In this document: positions 54,081 through 64,000 of the stretch, piece after piece
Layout: every line of letters begins with the position of its first letter
How positions within the stretch are numbered: the stretch's first letter is position 1
Assembly (NCBI GenBank): GCA_037039685.1
Contig: JAWNGF010000001.1
Span: 4,960,001 to 5,024,000 of the forward strand
DNA length: 64,000 bases
From: Ceratobasidium sp. AG-K
Taxonomy: Eukaryota > Basidiomycota > Agaricomycetes > Cantharellales > Ceratobasidiaceae
Direction: 5' to 3'
Position numbers and translations under genes: made by a program
Notes under the pieces: generated by a model
Seen by the model: only the letters and a program-made list of their open reading frames with translations
Database searches by the model: none
What the model was told of the DNA's origin: nothing

Positions 54081-56432
54081 CGTAGCTACGGAGGGTCACC
54101 AAGAGGGGGCAAAGGAGCTGAGTTCCTTGACGCCCAGCTCGAATGGTTTTATCGCGAATGTACAATACAGAAGATAAATAGGGTCTTGAGCCTGTGCTCT
54201 TACTTGTCGGGTGCGGGACACCTGTTGACTATTGTTATATGCGCCCAAACTGCGCGGCCTCGATGATCAACGAACCCCGCATGCACCAAACAGGTGGGAC
54301 CGCGCAGCGAGATCCCGGATACTAGTTCTCATATGTACTTTAATCGGGGCTCATCCATTGTCGCCGTAAGCAACTTGTCGTCATGTGTCCAGCGCTTAGT
54401 CGCTCTACTGCACCAAAAAGGCAGCGCTTAGTGCCCCGTCGGTCTGACGTAATCGTCCTCGACGATCAAACCTGTGCAAATCAGCTCTACGGCTATCTTT
54501 CTCGCTCCGGCCCTCACTGCCTGGTCTGTTCTAGGACGCCGGTCGCCTCAAATACGAGGGTAATTGGCGTCCACCCGAGGGCAATTAACACATAAGTGGT
54601 ATAGGGCCCTTGGCAGAAGCCTCCTTCGTCCAGACCCAGAGACACGCAGTAAATGCGAAGAAACAAATAGACCAAGCCATGTAAACTAGTCACAGCGCGA
54701 GCACCATATCGCCAAACCAGAGACAAGTCTAGGACACGGCCATGCGGGAATACTGGTGGCCTATATGATGATTCGCTAACAGTGACTCGGACGCGCCACG
54801 CATAACAGAACAACTTAATTCGTGTTGTCGGGCGGGGAATGATTCCGCCGAATCTTCCATACATCGAAGCCCCCGGGGGTGCTCGAGGCGGCCTTGGGCT
54901 TGAAATGAAATTTCAGGCTTGCATAGTGTTTTGGACGCTCTGGGGTGGTATTGGGACACACGCTGGCGAGTGTATTGAGAATTACGGATCAAGAATAGTC
55001 AACCCGTGCATATATGCACTCGCTGGCTTTTCCATTTAGGATAGGTAACAGCAAGCGCTCTCGCGGAGGTGTATCTTCAGGGGCTTAATTGTGGGTTCAA
55101 AAATGTATCAACTTGAAAGTGGAGTGGATTGAGAGTGTCAATTTAGATAAATTACTCTAGCGAAGCGAACTCTTCGCGGGAAAGTCTCCTGAACAGAGAG
55201 CCCCAGCTCGACTCTCAACGCAAGTTACCCACCACCCGCATACCATCCAGGACCAAAATCCCACCAGGGACGTGCATCTCAAAACTTTTGAGATTCACAA
55301 GCCAACTCTAACCCACGACGTCGAGACCTGGCGATCGTCACAGAGCTGTGCAAGTGGCCAATTTTCTGCATCGATTCGAAGTAGAGGCACCGCTGTGATT
55401 AATCCGTAGCAGGGGCAAGATGTTAAGGAAGCCTTTACAAGCAACAGGGTGTTGAAGTGCGTCGACGCGGGCGTCCTCGACGTCATTTCATTCCATCGGC
55501 GGTACCGTTCACCACGTGCACGAACTACTCGGCGGTGTCCGTTCCGAGGTCACGGATTGTTCCTTACATATGACCGGATACGCCGCACCCCCTAATATTC
55601 ACTAGGCACATCTGTCTTGTGAGAACAGGGGGAACAACGTCAAGTGAGCGCTGATACTCCAAAACTGGCGAACTTCTAGCGGCGGTTGTGGGCTACACCG
55701 GAGCTGGTAGATTGGTGAACGGTCCAGACACCCATGTATCTCACAAAAGCGCATAAACCGAGTACGCAGCGATTTTATGGATCCCCGCTCGTTTAGATGG
55801 CGCGAAATGAATCTTACCCACCCATGGGCCCGCCCATCGCTCGTCCGCCCGAATACCAAGAGCCCACACCGACATTAGTCTAACAGCCGCGTGGGTCCGA
55901 TACTCCGAGTCGCAATAGACGAGCCGTTGGAAAGTTCTTTGGCTCGGCGCGAGGCTGTGAGCGTTCGCCGCTCGGGTCGGGGGACAAACAGAGATGGACA
56001 AACCCGGTAAGGGTTACCATATCTGGAGCACTTGTTTGTATGCGCGCGTGGAACTGGCCGCGAGCGGCGAAAGTTCTGTGATGAGGGGAAGTGGTCTGCA
56101 TCTATGCGTGGAACTGAAACAGTGGTCAGAGCCTCTTGCGTGTTCCCAATCGATCGGACTGGCGTCCTGACCAAACAAATCGCGCCCATCGGCAAACGAG
56201 GCGCTGCGCCCGCCGGCCGAGTTTGGCCGCACACGACTGGCGACCAGCGGCATCAGATTCTTCCCATATGGAACTAACAGATAGCGCAGGTAATGACCCG
56301 CCACCCCCTCCAACCCGCCGCCAGACGCATCAATGACGCTCAGTGTCCCATGCCAGGGTTACGCCCGACAAAAAACTTCATACAAAGCGTGAATTCAAAA
56401 TCCTGCTAGATACACCAAATGTCCATCCAGTC
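54081..56432. other. 2.35 kb intergenic within the C2H2 array
   Basis: Frames at 55741-56313 minus and 56032-56336 plus are open but carry no motif, no clear introns and odd composition; I do not call them. No finger remnants or terminal repeats seen. Confidence 0.45.
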
Positions 56433-57314
56433 TCATTTTTTCTGTCCCAGATACGTCTTGGGCTGGTACCGCCGCGCGACATGGGGCGTGCCCTCGTATA
56501 CCTTGTAATGCCGCTCCAACGCGTCCTTGCGATTAAACAACCGACCGCACTCGTGGCACTTGAACTCGATCTCGTCTTCGCCGTGGGCGGTGCGGCGGTG
56601 CCGGGTAACATCACACTCTTTGGTAAACGTCTTGTTGCAAATGTCGCAGCGGCGGGATTTGTAGGGCTTCTTTTTGCGGGTCCGGGTGAGTTTGCGGCGG
56701 CGCTGGGTATTGCTGGAGTCACCGCTTTTGCTGGAATCCATCAGAATGCGAACCCTCGTTTCGCGCATACTCACCTAGGCCCGTCGGCGTCGTCTGGCTC
56801 GCTGAGCTCCGAGGATCCCTCGTCTTCCTCGACGCGGATCGGAACGGGTATGGCCTCGCGCAGGGTAACGACCTTTTTCCCTCGTGACGAGCCCTGTCCG
56901 ACATCAGAATAGGACCTGGACGGGGCTCAGCGCTTGGCCTGTACGTCATGTCGGACACACCTCTGAGTGGGCCGGTACGGGTGGGTGCGGGGCGGCGACA
57001 CATGCGGGACGAGGGGGCAGCTTGGGGACAGGTGGGCGTATCCCGTAGCCATAGTACTCGTGCGTGTACGTCGGTGATGACAAATAGCCGTATTCTGGCT
57101 GCTCGTCGACGCGCGGGATGGAAATGTCGAGGCTGCGACTGGGCCGGCGCTGGGGAAAAATGAGCGCCGAAAAATGTCAAACGTGGCGCCGCACCTTTTC
57201 TACGATGCTGGGGGATCGCTCGCCGTCTGCAGTGTCTGGGTACAGGTTGAAGTTGCGAAACTCGAACGTCAGCCGGCGGGAGCGAGGGGAGCCTTCGTCG
57301 TCGGCTGGTGCCAT
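56433..57314 (-). CDS. small C2H2 zinc-finger protein, array member 4
   Basis: Four exons, about 255 residues. Start chosen at 57314 (MAPADDEGSPRSRRLTFEFR); a more upstream ATG (57504) would need an extra intron. Splicing gives RSLDISIPRVDEQPEYGYLS, a Tyr/Pro-rich stretch, then GSSRGKKVVTLREAIPVPIR and an acidic block (EEDEGSSELSEPDDADGPR). The last exon has a basic run (RRRKLTRTRKKKPYKSRR), a canonical finger CDICNKTFTKECDVTRHRRT with AH, and a second, CHECGRLFNRKDALERHYKV, whose last His lies eight residues on, an altered spacing. Shares RKDALERH with the array. GC content is clearly higher than in members 1-3. Confidence 0.75.
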
Positions 57315-58187
57315 CAGCAACGATCAGGTAAGCCGTGTTGGACTCACTCGGAATGTCGTCGCACCGAGTCGACCGCACACACGAATCGACGTGGCGCACA
57401 ACCTGGCCGCGGCTGCCGACAAGAGCCCCGCCAACGACCCGCACGCCGGTGGGGCTGTGCTCGTCGTCGTCGGATGACACTACTCGCCCGCCCATCTCTC
57501 CCGCTGGCACTGGGCACACAGGCCATGGGTCCATCGCAGTGTACTGGAGCAGCGACAAACGAGGCGCGTGGCGAGCTAAACACAACCAAATGTGGGATTC
57601 TGGAGCAAATCAAGCCTACAAAGGGACCGGATGGCGCTTGGATCACACAACGTGCAATCTTTCCAGGTGGTCGTCGCCACGAGGCAGTCGAACCAGAGCG
57701 ACGCGGTGCAAACTCAAATAGAAGACCGCTCGTTGATCAGCGTCATTTTCATTTTCACTCACTGCCATCAGCGCAGGGCGGTCGACGTCGGTGGCATTGA
57801 CTATTCATTTGCAATTTGACCAGGTCACTACACGCTCCTACACGCTCGGCGCATGAACGACGCTCTTGTCACTGATCATCTCTATTACGAAATCCAACTG
57901 ATTTACCCCGATTAATACTACGTAATGAACCTGATTCCCATCCGGTCCCGCGATTGCCTAGTGTTCCTGTACCCTCCCGGAATGGTCGAGAAACCCCTTC
58001 AAGTACAATGCTTCTGTGGGGCGTAAATTGCGCGCCAGACACAATACAAAAATCTTCATTGCGAGGCAGGGATGCCCCACTTCATCATCTCGTTATCGGA
58101 ACCCCAACGATAGAACCCGCGCGCCAATCGCCTCGTGGCAGAATACCGTGGCTAACTTCGTTCCTCATCAGGCAACGTAGATCTCAC

Positions 58188-58232
58188 GGCGTGGCGAGGT
58201 ATGGCGTGGCTAGGTATGGCGTGGCTAGGGCT
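58188..58232. repeat. three tandem copies of a 15-bp unit
   Basis: Unit GGCGTGGC[GT]AGGTAT repeated at 58188, 58203 and 58218; the last copy is degenerate in its final bases. Confidence 0.8.
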
Positions 58233-58608
58233 CCACTGCAGTCGTGTCTCAGCTCGCATACTGAGGGGAGACCTTTGGCCAAACCTACGCTTTACTCCTC
58301 GATTGTCTAGTAGAAGGCATCACGAACGTGTGTAGATATTTGTGGGACAATTTGAATTATCTACAAGTGCATTGCTGCGCATTCCATGGGTTTAGCGAAG
58401 CCAGAATAACCTTGAGCGACTGATTCAACGGCCAGGTCACCTGTACTATGTACTTGTAAGTCAGGGGCTGCAAGCTGACAGACACGGCCATAAACAATGT
58501 TGGAGTGGCAAGGAAAAACTATCACTCCAGCCAGCGCAGTTAGCGGTTGATCGCGTACCGACTCGACGCCAAGGATTCCACTCAAAATAGTGGATCACCA
58601 TGGAACTC

Positions 58609-58780
58609 AAACCTGCGGTTTTTCCGCAGGTGAAAATCGCATGTTATATGCGGTTCACTGGCAAAACCCTCAGGTTGCGTGCGGATCTTGGACTGAGCGT
58701 TTGTGGAGCTAAGATCAAATCCAGAAGTAACCTGCGGATTTTGCCAGTGAACCGCAGGTAATCTCATCTTTTCCGCAGAT
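58609..58780. repeat. foldback (MITE-like) element built on CCTGCGG/CCGCAGG
   Basis: Arms at 58651-58666 (CGGTTCACTGGCAAAA) and 58739-58754 are perfect inverted copies (16/16), extending inward ten more bases with two mismatches; the loop is about 52 bp. A second hairpin opens the element: ACCTGCGG, five T, CCGCAGGT (58611-58631). The 7-mer CCTGCGG or its complement occurs four times and a truncated copy (CCGCAG) once more within about 170 bp. No transposase frame lies inside. A target-site duplication could not be fixed. Confidence 0.65.
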
Positions 58781-59654
58781 TGACGCACTATCGTGGATGA
58801 GAGTTTAATCCTATCAAAACAACCGTCCTTGCCTCGTAGCAAATGTGTTTTGGCCTTGAAACACATGGGTCGGAATGTCGGTTTCTAGGCGGAAGAGTTC
58901 GAGAAGCCTAGAGTGTTTACTCGACCACGTTTTCAGGAGTCAAGCGTCCCGAATTGTCAGAACCAATGCGCTGATACGCCACGAATTTCTTGGCTGCCGA
59001 TCCCCCTCAATGCGGTCCACAGTTTCAATTGGAAAAAAGTGACAAAATATCCCTCTCATGTGTAGCTCACGGACTAGTCGCAGCGATATTCCATAGGCTC
59101 GAGTACTCTACCTGCTACAACACCCAATTGCGGTATTGCGATAAGAAATAACTGAAATCGCCCACTTGGGCGAGCGAGCCCGACGCATATAGCCATAGAT
59201 TACCACGGACCCACTCTCAACTCCAGAACGGTGAGTGGCCTTGGTAGCAACCGGTACTATCTTTCCCCAAAACGCTGGGATTTTGATGGAGATCCTCCGG
59301 GACTATTCGCAATGGATTCTAGGAGCTTGGTCAGTCACAGAATGATTTCAGTGATATTATAACGGTGTTACGTGCCCTTTATTCTACAAAAGTTCAGGAA
59401 AATTACTGTAGAACTCGTGCATGGTTACAATATCCTAAGTTCTCCGGACGAAACTGTCATGTATGTATGTTCGGCCGCCAATCCATTCTTATTGCAAAAA
59501 AAAAAAAATGTAAGCCGTTATTTGTGCATAAAAGCTTGAGGCCTCGGGGTTTGCTCGTTTGTACTGGTAAACCCAATTCTGTCTTTGAGCTCAACTCAAA
59601 AGCTTTCTTTGATAAAACCCAGCCTCAAAATTCGGATACACAACAGCGCACGAA

Positions 59655-60684
59655 ATGGCGACTCGAATGGATCTCGATTGTGAGTCACCTCTTATTCAGT
59701 GAGGCAAGAAGATAATAGTATAGTGACGTAGATGAACTCCCTTCAGCGATTAGAGCTCTGCAAGCGAGCTGGCAGGGACGTTTCAAAGTGCAGCAACAGT
59801 TGTAAGTGCTTGCGCTACCCAGGCATCTCGCTCAGATCTGAAGCTTCATCCTAGTCTGCTTTGCTCGCTGCGATCGAGGCCCAACTGTTTGTTCTCGTAA
59901 AAGCACCGAACCCAGATTCACTGGTTTTAAAAGGAAGATTGGGTCCACCCTTGCTATTCCTCACCTACTTCACGTTCTTCATTAGCATCACCGCGACCAT
60001 AAGCTCTCTTGTCTTGAACGTTCATTTCGGGAGGCTAGAAAAGAAAGCAAGTACTCGCAGGGGAAGAGTTTATCGGGGCTCTGGAGAGTTTGTTGGCCCA
60101 GCCATAACAGTACTCAAACATTGTGGGATGCATCCACTCCTAGAATATCACATCCTCATATGTAAGTATGCTCAACGTGAGAGCTTGAGTGAATCAACCG
60201 CCCACTTCTGTCCTTTGCAGGGGCGATGCTGTGCATATTGTGCTGCGTCGCTCTGTTTACCCAAGTTCTCATCTACATTTGGGCAGTCGAGTCCCGCTTG
60301 GTAGCCGTCTCGATATCGGTCTCCGTTGGCATCATGGTCGTCCTAGTTTTAGTTCCGTTCATACCTCTTCCCAAGGGGCCCGGAGCCACGGATGTTTTCG
60401 AAAACCAGTCCGAAATTGTAAGCCAAGAAGAGGAGATGGACCGGAGGCGACGAGGCGAAGATATGATGCGGAGGCGGGTCGTAGCCGAGTTGTTTTCAGT
60501 GCTTGAGGCTGAGAGACCTAGCCGTCCAAGCACACCGAGAGATGGGTCCCGGCGAGACCGGAGAGAGAGATCATCCAGTCTCGCCTCCCAGTCTGTTGAC
60601 CGATGGGGATACCATCCGAACGACCAGGGACCTATCCAGTTATCCTCATCGAGGGAGCGTTTATGGCCGGACTTCAGTCCGTGA
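59655..60684 (+). CDS. three-helix membrane protein, paralog A (apparent frameshift in exon 2)
   Basis: Family without known function to me; a tandem duplicate of the gene at 61578-62498 with the same intron positions. Start at 59655 (MATRMDLD), then LPSAIRALQASWQG. Three membrane segments: LLFLTYFTFFISITATISSL, AMLCILCCVALFTQVLIYIW and VSISVSVGIMVVLVLVPFIP. Conserved loop: GPAITVLKHCGMHPLLEYHI. The cytosolic tail is Arg/Glu-rich (EEEMDRRRRGEDMMRRRVVA) and Ser-rich, ending RLWPDFSP*. Right after ASWQG (about 59773-59779) it has one base fewer than paralog B, which breaks the frame before the GTAAGT donor. All downstream exons are intact, so this is either a young pseudogene or a sequence error. 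Confidence 0.7.
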
Positions 60685-61577
60685 TTGTATAATTAGAGGG
60701 CTAGGGCCCAGTCGCCTCGACTTCGGCTTACTCTCTTTTTTCTTATCGGTCCATTCTTACTCGTGTATTAAATTCACTGTCTTTGTATTTTTGATACCCA
60801 CGAATAGTTGATTTTCTTTGTATGCGCGCGGAGTTCACGAACACAGCCGCTTGAGTCAGCTGTGATGGCGGGACATTGATGGTAATCCAAAGTTATAACT
60901 CCCTCCCCCCCGGTACCTTCACCGGTGGTACCGCATGGCGGAATGATACGGTAATAGAATGTACGCTGCCAATGACGCTGTTGGGAAGATCGAATGCGGG
61001 CGCTACTTGCCAATTGTTGACAACGTAGCTACATAGTGTCCTTGGCGATAACGGCACGCGCAGTCCATTGCGGACTGCGTTGATGCGCCGAGAATCTCTT
61101 GGTATGCCGATCTTGTTCCTCAAGGCGATGTGTCAAGCTTTAATACAAGGCATGCATTTTACAAACCCACACAATCTTGAACTCGTTGGAATCAAGCCCT
61201 GAGACTATTCCTTGCACCAAAACGCGTTACCGACCAACATAACAGAGCGGCGACGGTACATTACCGGAATCATGTTTTGAATGAGTAAAAAGGACGCATA
61301 TAGCCGTGATTATCATCTTCGCCATTGCCAACAACTGAATAGTGGCATTGGTAATGACAACGACAAGGTACAGAGCGGCACCGCCTTTTCCGGACAGCTG
61401 GCTGTCACGGTGTAGCGCCAACCGTTTTTCTGTGAATGAATTATGGCCCAGTACTATATCTCAAGGCTTGGAGCAACGCCTAGCTGCACCAACCAACACA
61501 ACTCTACTTCTGAAAATAACCGAAAAACTTGACTTGTAAAGCTTATCTTCGAATTCTAACCTGGTACATTGCGCGAA
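60685..61577. other. intergenic between the two membrane paralogs
   Basis: About 0.9 kb. Contains a short perfect hairpin CGGTACC...GGTACCG near 60910-60932. A minus-strand frame at 61227-61421 encodes a hydrophobic stretch but has no further support. Confidence 0.45.
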
Positions 61578-62498
61578 ATGCCTTCTCGATTTGATCTCGA
61601 TTGTGAGCTACTTTCTATACTATAGGACATTGTATTGAATGCATGATGGTGTAGATGAGCTCCCTCCGTCGATTAGGGCCTTGCAAGCAAGCTGGCAGGG
61701 AACTTTTCAGAGCGCGGCGACAGTCGTGAGTATTTATCACTCGCAAGACAGCCCTCGGTACCTAAATTGCCCCGACAGGCTGCTTTGCTGGCTGCGATCG
61801 AGTCGCAGTTGTTCGTCTTTGTAAAGTCGGTCGATCCAGGAACTTTAGATCCGTCGAGCAGATCCGGCCAAGCCTTGTTATTCTTCACATATTTTACATT
61901 CTTCATCAGCATCGCCACAACTCTGAGCTCTCTTACCTTGAATGTTCAGTTCGGGAAACTGGAAAGGCAAGCAGGTAGCCGTGGAGACCCAGTAGCACGG
62001 GGTCATGGGTCAATCATTGGACCATCCATGACAGTTTTGAAGTATTGCGGGATGCATAAACATCTCGAGTATCATATTTTTGCATGTGAGTGTGTTCTAC
62101 GTTTCCTGGTGTGTTGCTTATGAGTTTCGCTCGTAGGGGCTCTCCTGTTCGTATGCTGCTGCATCTCGTTGGTCGCACAAGTCCTCATCTATATTTGGGC
62201 GACCGAGTCTCGTCTGATATCTATCATGATATCCGTATCGATTTATGGCATGAGCTGGATGGCTTTCTTTCCTTTTATATCTGGTCTCGGGTGGCGTGGT
62301 GTCAGGGACGATACGGAAAGCGAAATCTTTATCAGGCCTAGCGAATCCGAACACCAAAAGGATATCAGTGGCGGTCGGCAGTCGTCCCTAAACCCAGGTT
62401 TGTCTCTTTCACCCATGGCTCCTCATCGCGACTTTGAGCCTTCTGGAAGTACATCATCGCGAAGCCCACTAATTACTCTGCGCTTTGGAGAGGAATGA
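61578..62498 (+). CDS. three-helix membrane protein, paralog B
   Basis: Intact tandem paralog of the preceding gene. Start at 61578 (MPSRFDLD); four exons with phases identical to copy A. Reads YELPPSIRALQASWQGTFQS, AALLAAIESQLFVFVKS, then membrane segments LLFFTYFTFFISIATTLSSL, WALLFVCCCISLVAQVLIYI and ISIMISVSIYGMSWMAFFPF. Shared loop GPSMTVLKYCGMHKHLEYHI. The tail is shorter and differs from copy A (ESEIFIRPSESEHQKDISGG), ending TLRFGEE*. About 245 residues. The topology (one Cys-rich central helix, Ser-rich soluble tail) resembles small fungus-specific membrane families; role unknown. Confidence 0.82.
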
Positions 62499-63136
62499 AC
62501 AAAAGTGGCTTGTGCAAGGCGACGATTGGCTTGTACTAACAATACCACACGACTCCCTGTACCAGTATGGCTAGTCATTTAATTTCAGATTTTGGTCTAT
62601 TATTGGCGGTGAGAGTGGCTCTGCGGCAGCATATATATGACCTTCATCACCACGAGTTGTGAGCAATTCCGTCTGCCTTAGAGATAGTTTCTCATTGAAA
62701 GTAAACGTTTGATATTGACGCTCTAACCATCGATGACAACTGCTTGTTATAACCGACCACCACATGTTGGTCAAGTAGGGGGACTAGCAGGACCCGATAC
62801 CTGGCTCCTAGAGCGAAACATGGGTGGTCGGCACTTTCGAACCTCTGGCCTCGTTCTTGTGCTACTACTTCTTTTTAGTTCGTCTCTTTTCTATTTGTGT
62901 CACGTCCGTACCTGTTTCTGGTACACTTCCTATCATAGTTTGTCTTGTAATAACAAGGGGTTCGTGCGTGCGGCAGACACACAGAACGATAACCGGTCTC
63001 TATCGGCCAACCTGCAAAGCACTATAATCTATATATACTATCCTGAGTCTCCGTGAAAGTACAGACTCGGCGACGCCTTAACAAAAAACTATGTGGCGGA
63101 ATAATAGACTTTGTCAAACAACCCACGCTTCCTGTG
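62499..63136. other. intergenic, no gene supported
   Basis: A plus-strand frame (62733-63056) has a hydrophobic stretch but no good context, introns or homology I know. Otherwise nothing seen. Confidence 0.45.
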
Positions 63137-63966
63137 TCATTGATCAATATAACTCTCAGGAAAACATTGTTCTTCAAAAAATGGCCTTAAGTTGTGCAAG
63201 GCCTGCAAGCTTTGTGGCTCATTCGATCGAGGAATGGCCTGGATGATGACATAATTCCCCAGGATACTACCGTAATGAGCTTCCACTTCCTTGGGAATAG
63301 CAGCAAAGGCCTTGGATCCGCAACCAGTTACAACGATTTGATAGTGGCGATCGTCGATGTGCGCCTGATTGATCTCACAGGTGGTGCTGTTGTAACTGGT
63401 AACATCAAAGTCCTTTTCTTCCACCCCGAATTAAAACACGATGGATAGGACGGGGGTATTGACATCGGGAACGGTAATCGTACGATCGACCCGACAAGGG
63501 TGAGCGTCTTTTCGATTGTTGAACTGCAAGTTGATGGCCGAGGTAGTTGTGCGTGAGATGCGTGACGTTACAGGAGCCATGTGAATCGGGATAACTGCAT
63601 CAATCGAGCGCCGGTCGTCTTGAACATAAAAGGCCGTACCACGGATCAGAGCTTCGGTCAGTTTGAAGTCGAAAGCGCGTTGGAGTTGCCAGCGAGAGCA
63701 AAGTGGGAAAACGAGCAAACGAATCCGCAAATGCCACCTCGAGCGAGGGTGTGCCTTGAGCACGGGTAATCGACTGAGCACCCATGATTTTTCCATGAGA
63801 TCCCTCGGGGAATAGAGCACGAAGAAAGTCCAATACAGGAACCGGTTGGCTGAACCGTGGGTTGCTTCCCGCAAGTGAGCGCTTATACTCGATGCGTTTG
63901 ATAGCAATGTTGTGAGCAGCAGTCAAGAGCAGTCGACCACATAACAATGCGCGCTAGCCCCTTACT
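63137..63966 (-). pseudogene. degraded coding region of unknown family, right part outside the window
   Basis: Long open stretches on the minus strand share a consistent order but are broken. One frame reads LTAAHNIAIKRIEYKRSLAG, FPEGSHGKIMGAQSITRAQG; the next part (LTEALIRGTAFYVQDDRRSI, VTSRISRTTTSAINLQFNN) is in a frame shifted by one base near 63700. After PDVNTPVLSIVF an in-frame TAA (63436-63438) interrupts it, and the same frame continues with KDFDVTSYNSTTCEINQAHI, HYQIVVTGCGSKAFAAIPKE and ends ESYIDQ*. A donor-like GTAAGG at about 63965 suggests an intron to an exon beyond 63,970. I do not recognise the family. Unrecognised introns could also explain the breaks. Confidence 0.45.
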
Positions 63967-64000
63967 AGCAAGCTCGTTCCACAGCTTCAGCCAGAATCTC

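Larger units (their letters stand above)
57315..59654. other. 2.3 kb gene-poor stretch holding repeats
   Basis: Contains a 15-bp tandem repeat (58188-58232), a foldback element (58609-58780) and an A13 run just before 59510. Open frames here have no recognised domains. Confidence 0.5.

Noticed and set aside
55741..56336. Overlapping open frames on both strands
   Set aside because: Both strands are open over the same GC-rich DNA and neither has a recognisable motif.
57315..57585. Upstream ATG (57504) as start of C2H2 array member 4
   Set aside because: The frame from it needs an additional intron and gives a Cys/Arg-rich leader of no clear kind; the ATG at 57314 reads directly into the spliced frame.
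59490..59512. A13 homopolymer as a sign of retroposition
   Set aside because: No coding sequence or target duplication precedes it; the downstream gene keeps introns, so it is not a processed copy.
61227..61421. Minus-strand frame with a hydrophobic stretch resembling a membrane helix
   Set aside because: Too short, no neighbouring exon could be joined convincingly, no family signature.
62733..63056. 107-codon plus-strand frame with a hydrophobic run
   Set aside because: The hydrophobic run could pass as a signal anchor, but the rest is low-grade and the frame has no intron or homology support.

Overview
The window is nuclear DNA from a filamentous basidiomycete. An Agaricomycete close to Rhizoctonia/Ceratobasidium is my best guess. 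Genes are dense on both strands and cut by many short introns (about 50-60 bp, GTAAGT-like donors). The gene set is that of a mushroom-type fungus: PRM1, a POM1-like DYRK kinase, a Zn2Cys6 regulator, a GMC oxidoreductase and a RecQ-like helicase. The genus is inferred from overall character; I could not run a search.

Layout. 1-16.8 kb, all minus strand: 5' part of an unknown acidic protein (1-823), a giant POM1/DYRK-type kinase (1285-7430), mitochondrial ribosomal protein L15 (7667-8776), the plasma-membrane fusion protein PRM1 (9579-12716) and a Zn2Cys6 transcription factor with a Q-rich tail (13518-16810). A 2.5 kb stretch without a recognisable gene follows. 19.3-34.9 kb is rich in RNA-processing genes: CEF1/CDC5 (+), an atypical RecQ-like helicase (-), GAR1 (-) and UTP21 (+) back to back, a WD40 protein (+), UPF3 (+) and tRNA isopentenyltransferase (-). 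35-42.9 kb: GMC oxidoreductase (-), D-2-hydroxyacid dehydrogenase (-), PRP38 (+) and the branched-chain ketoacid dehydrogenase E1 beta subunit (+). 42.9-48.6 kb: DHX35-type helicase (-) and SYF2 (+) back to back, then a mitochondrial adenylate kinase (-).

From 49 kb on the character changes. Gene density drops and lineage-specific genes appear: four small two-finger C2H2 zinc-finger genes, all minus strand, in tandem between 49.1 and 57.3 kb; a foldback (MITE-like) element at 58.6 kb; two tandem paralogs for a three-helix membrane protein at 59.7-62.5 kb, the first with an apparent frameshift; and a degraded unknown coding region running off the right edge.

The housekeeping half has a clear theme. 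Four spliceosome-associated genes (CEF1, PRP38, SYF2, DHX35), an NMD factor, two ribosome-biogenesis factors and a tRNA modifier lie within 28 kb. Two divergent pairs (GAR1/UTP21 and DHX35/SYF2) share promoters of only about 115 bp and join genes of the same process. The most unusual items are the C2H2 array, the RecQ-like helicase that lacks the aromatic-rich loop, the foldback element, and single-base frame breaks in UTP21 and in membrane paralog A that need checking against raw reads.
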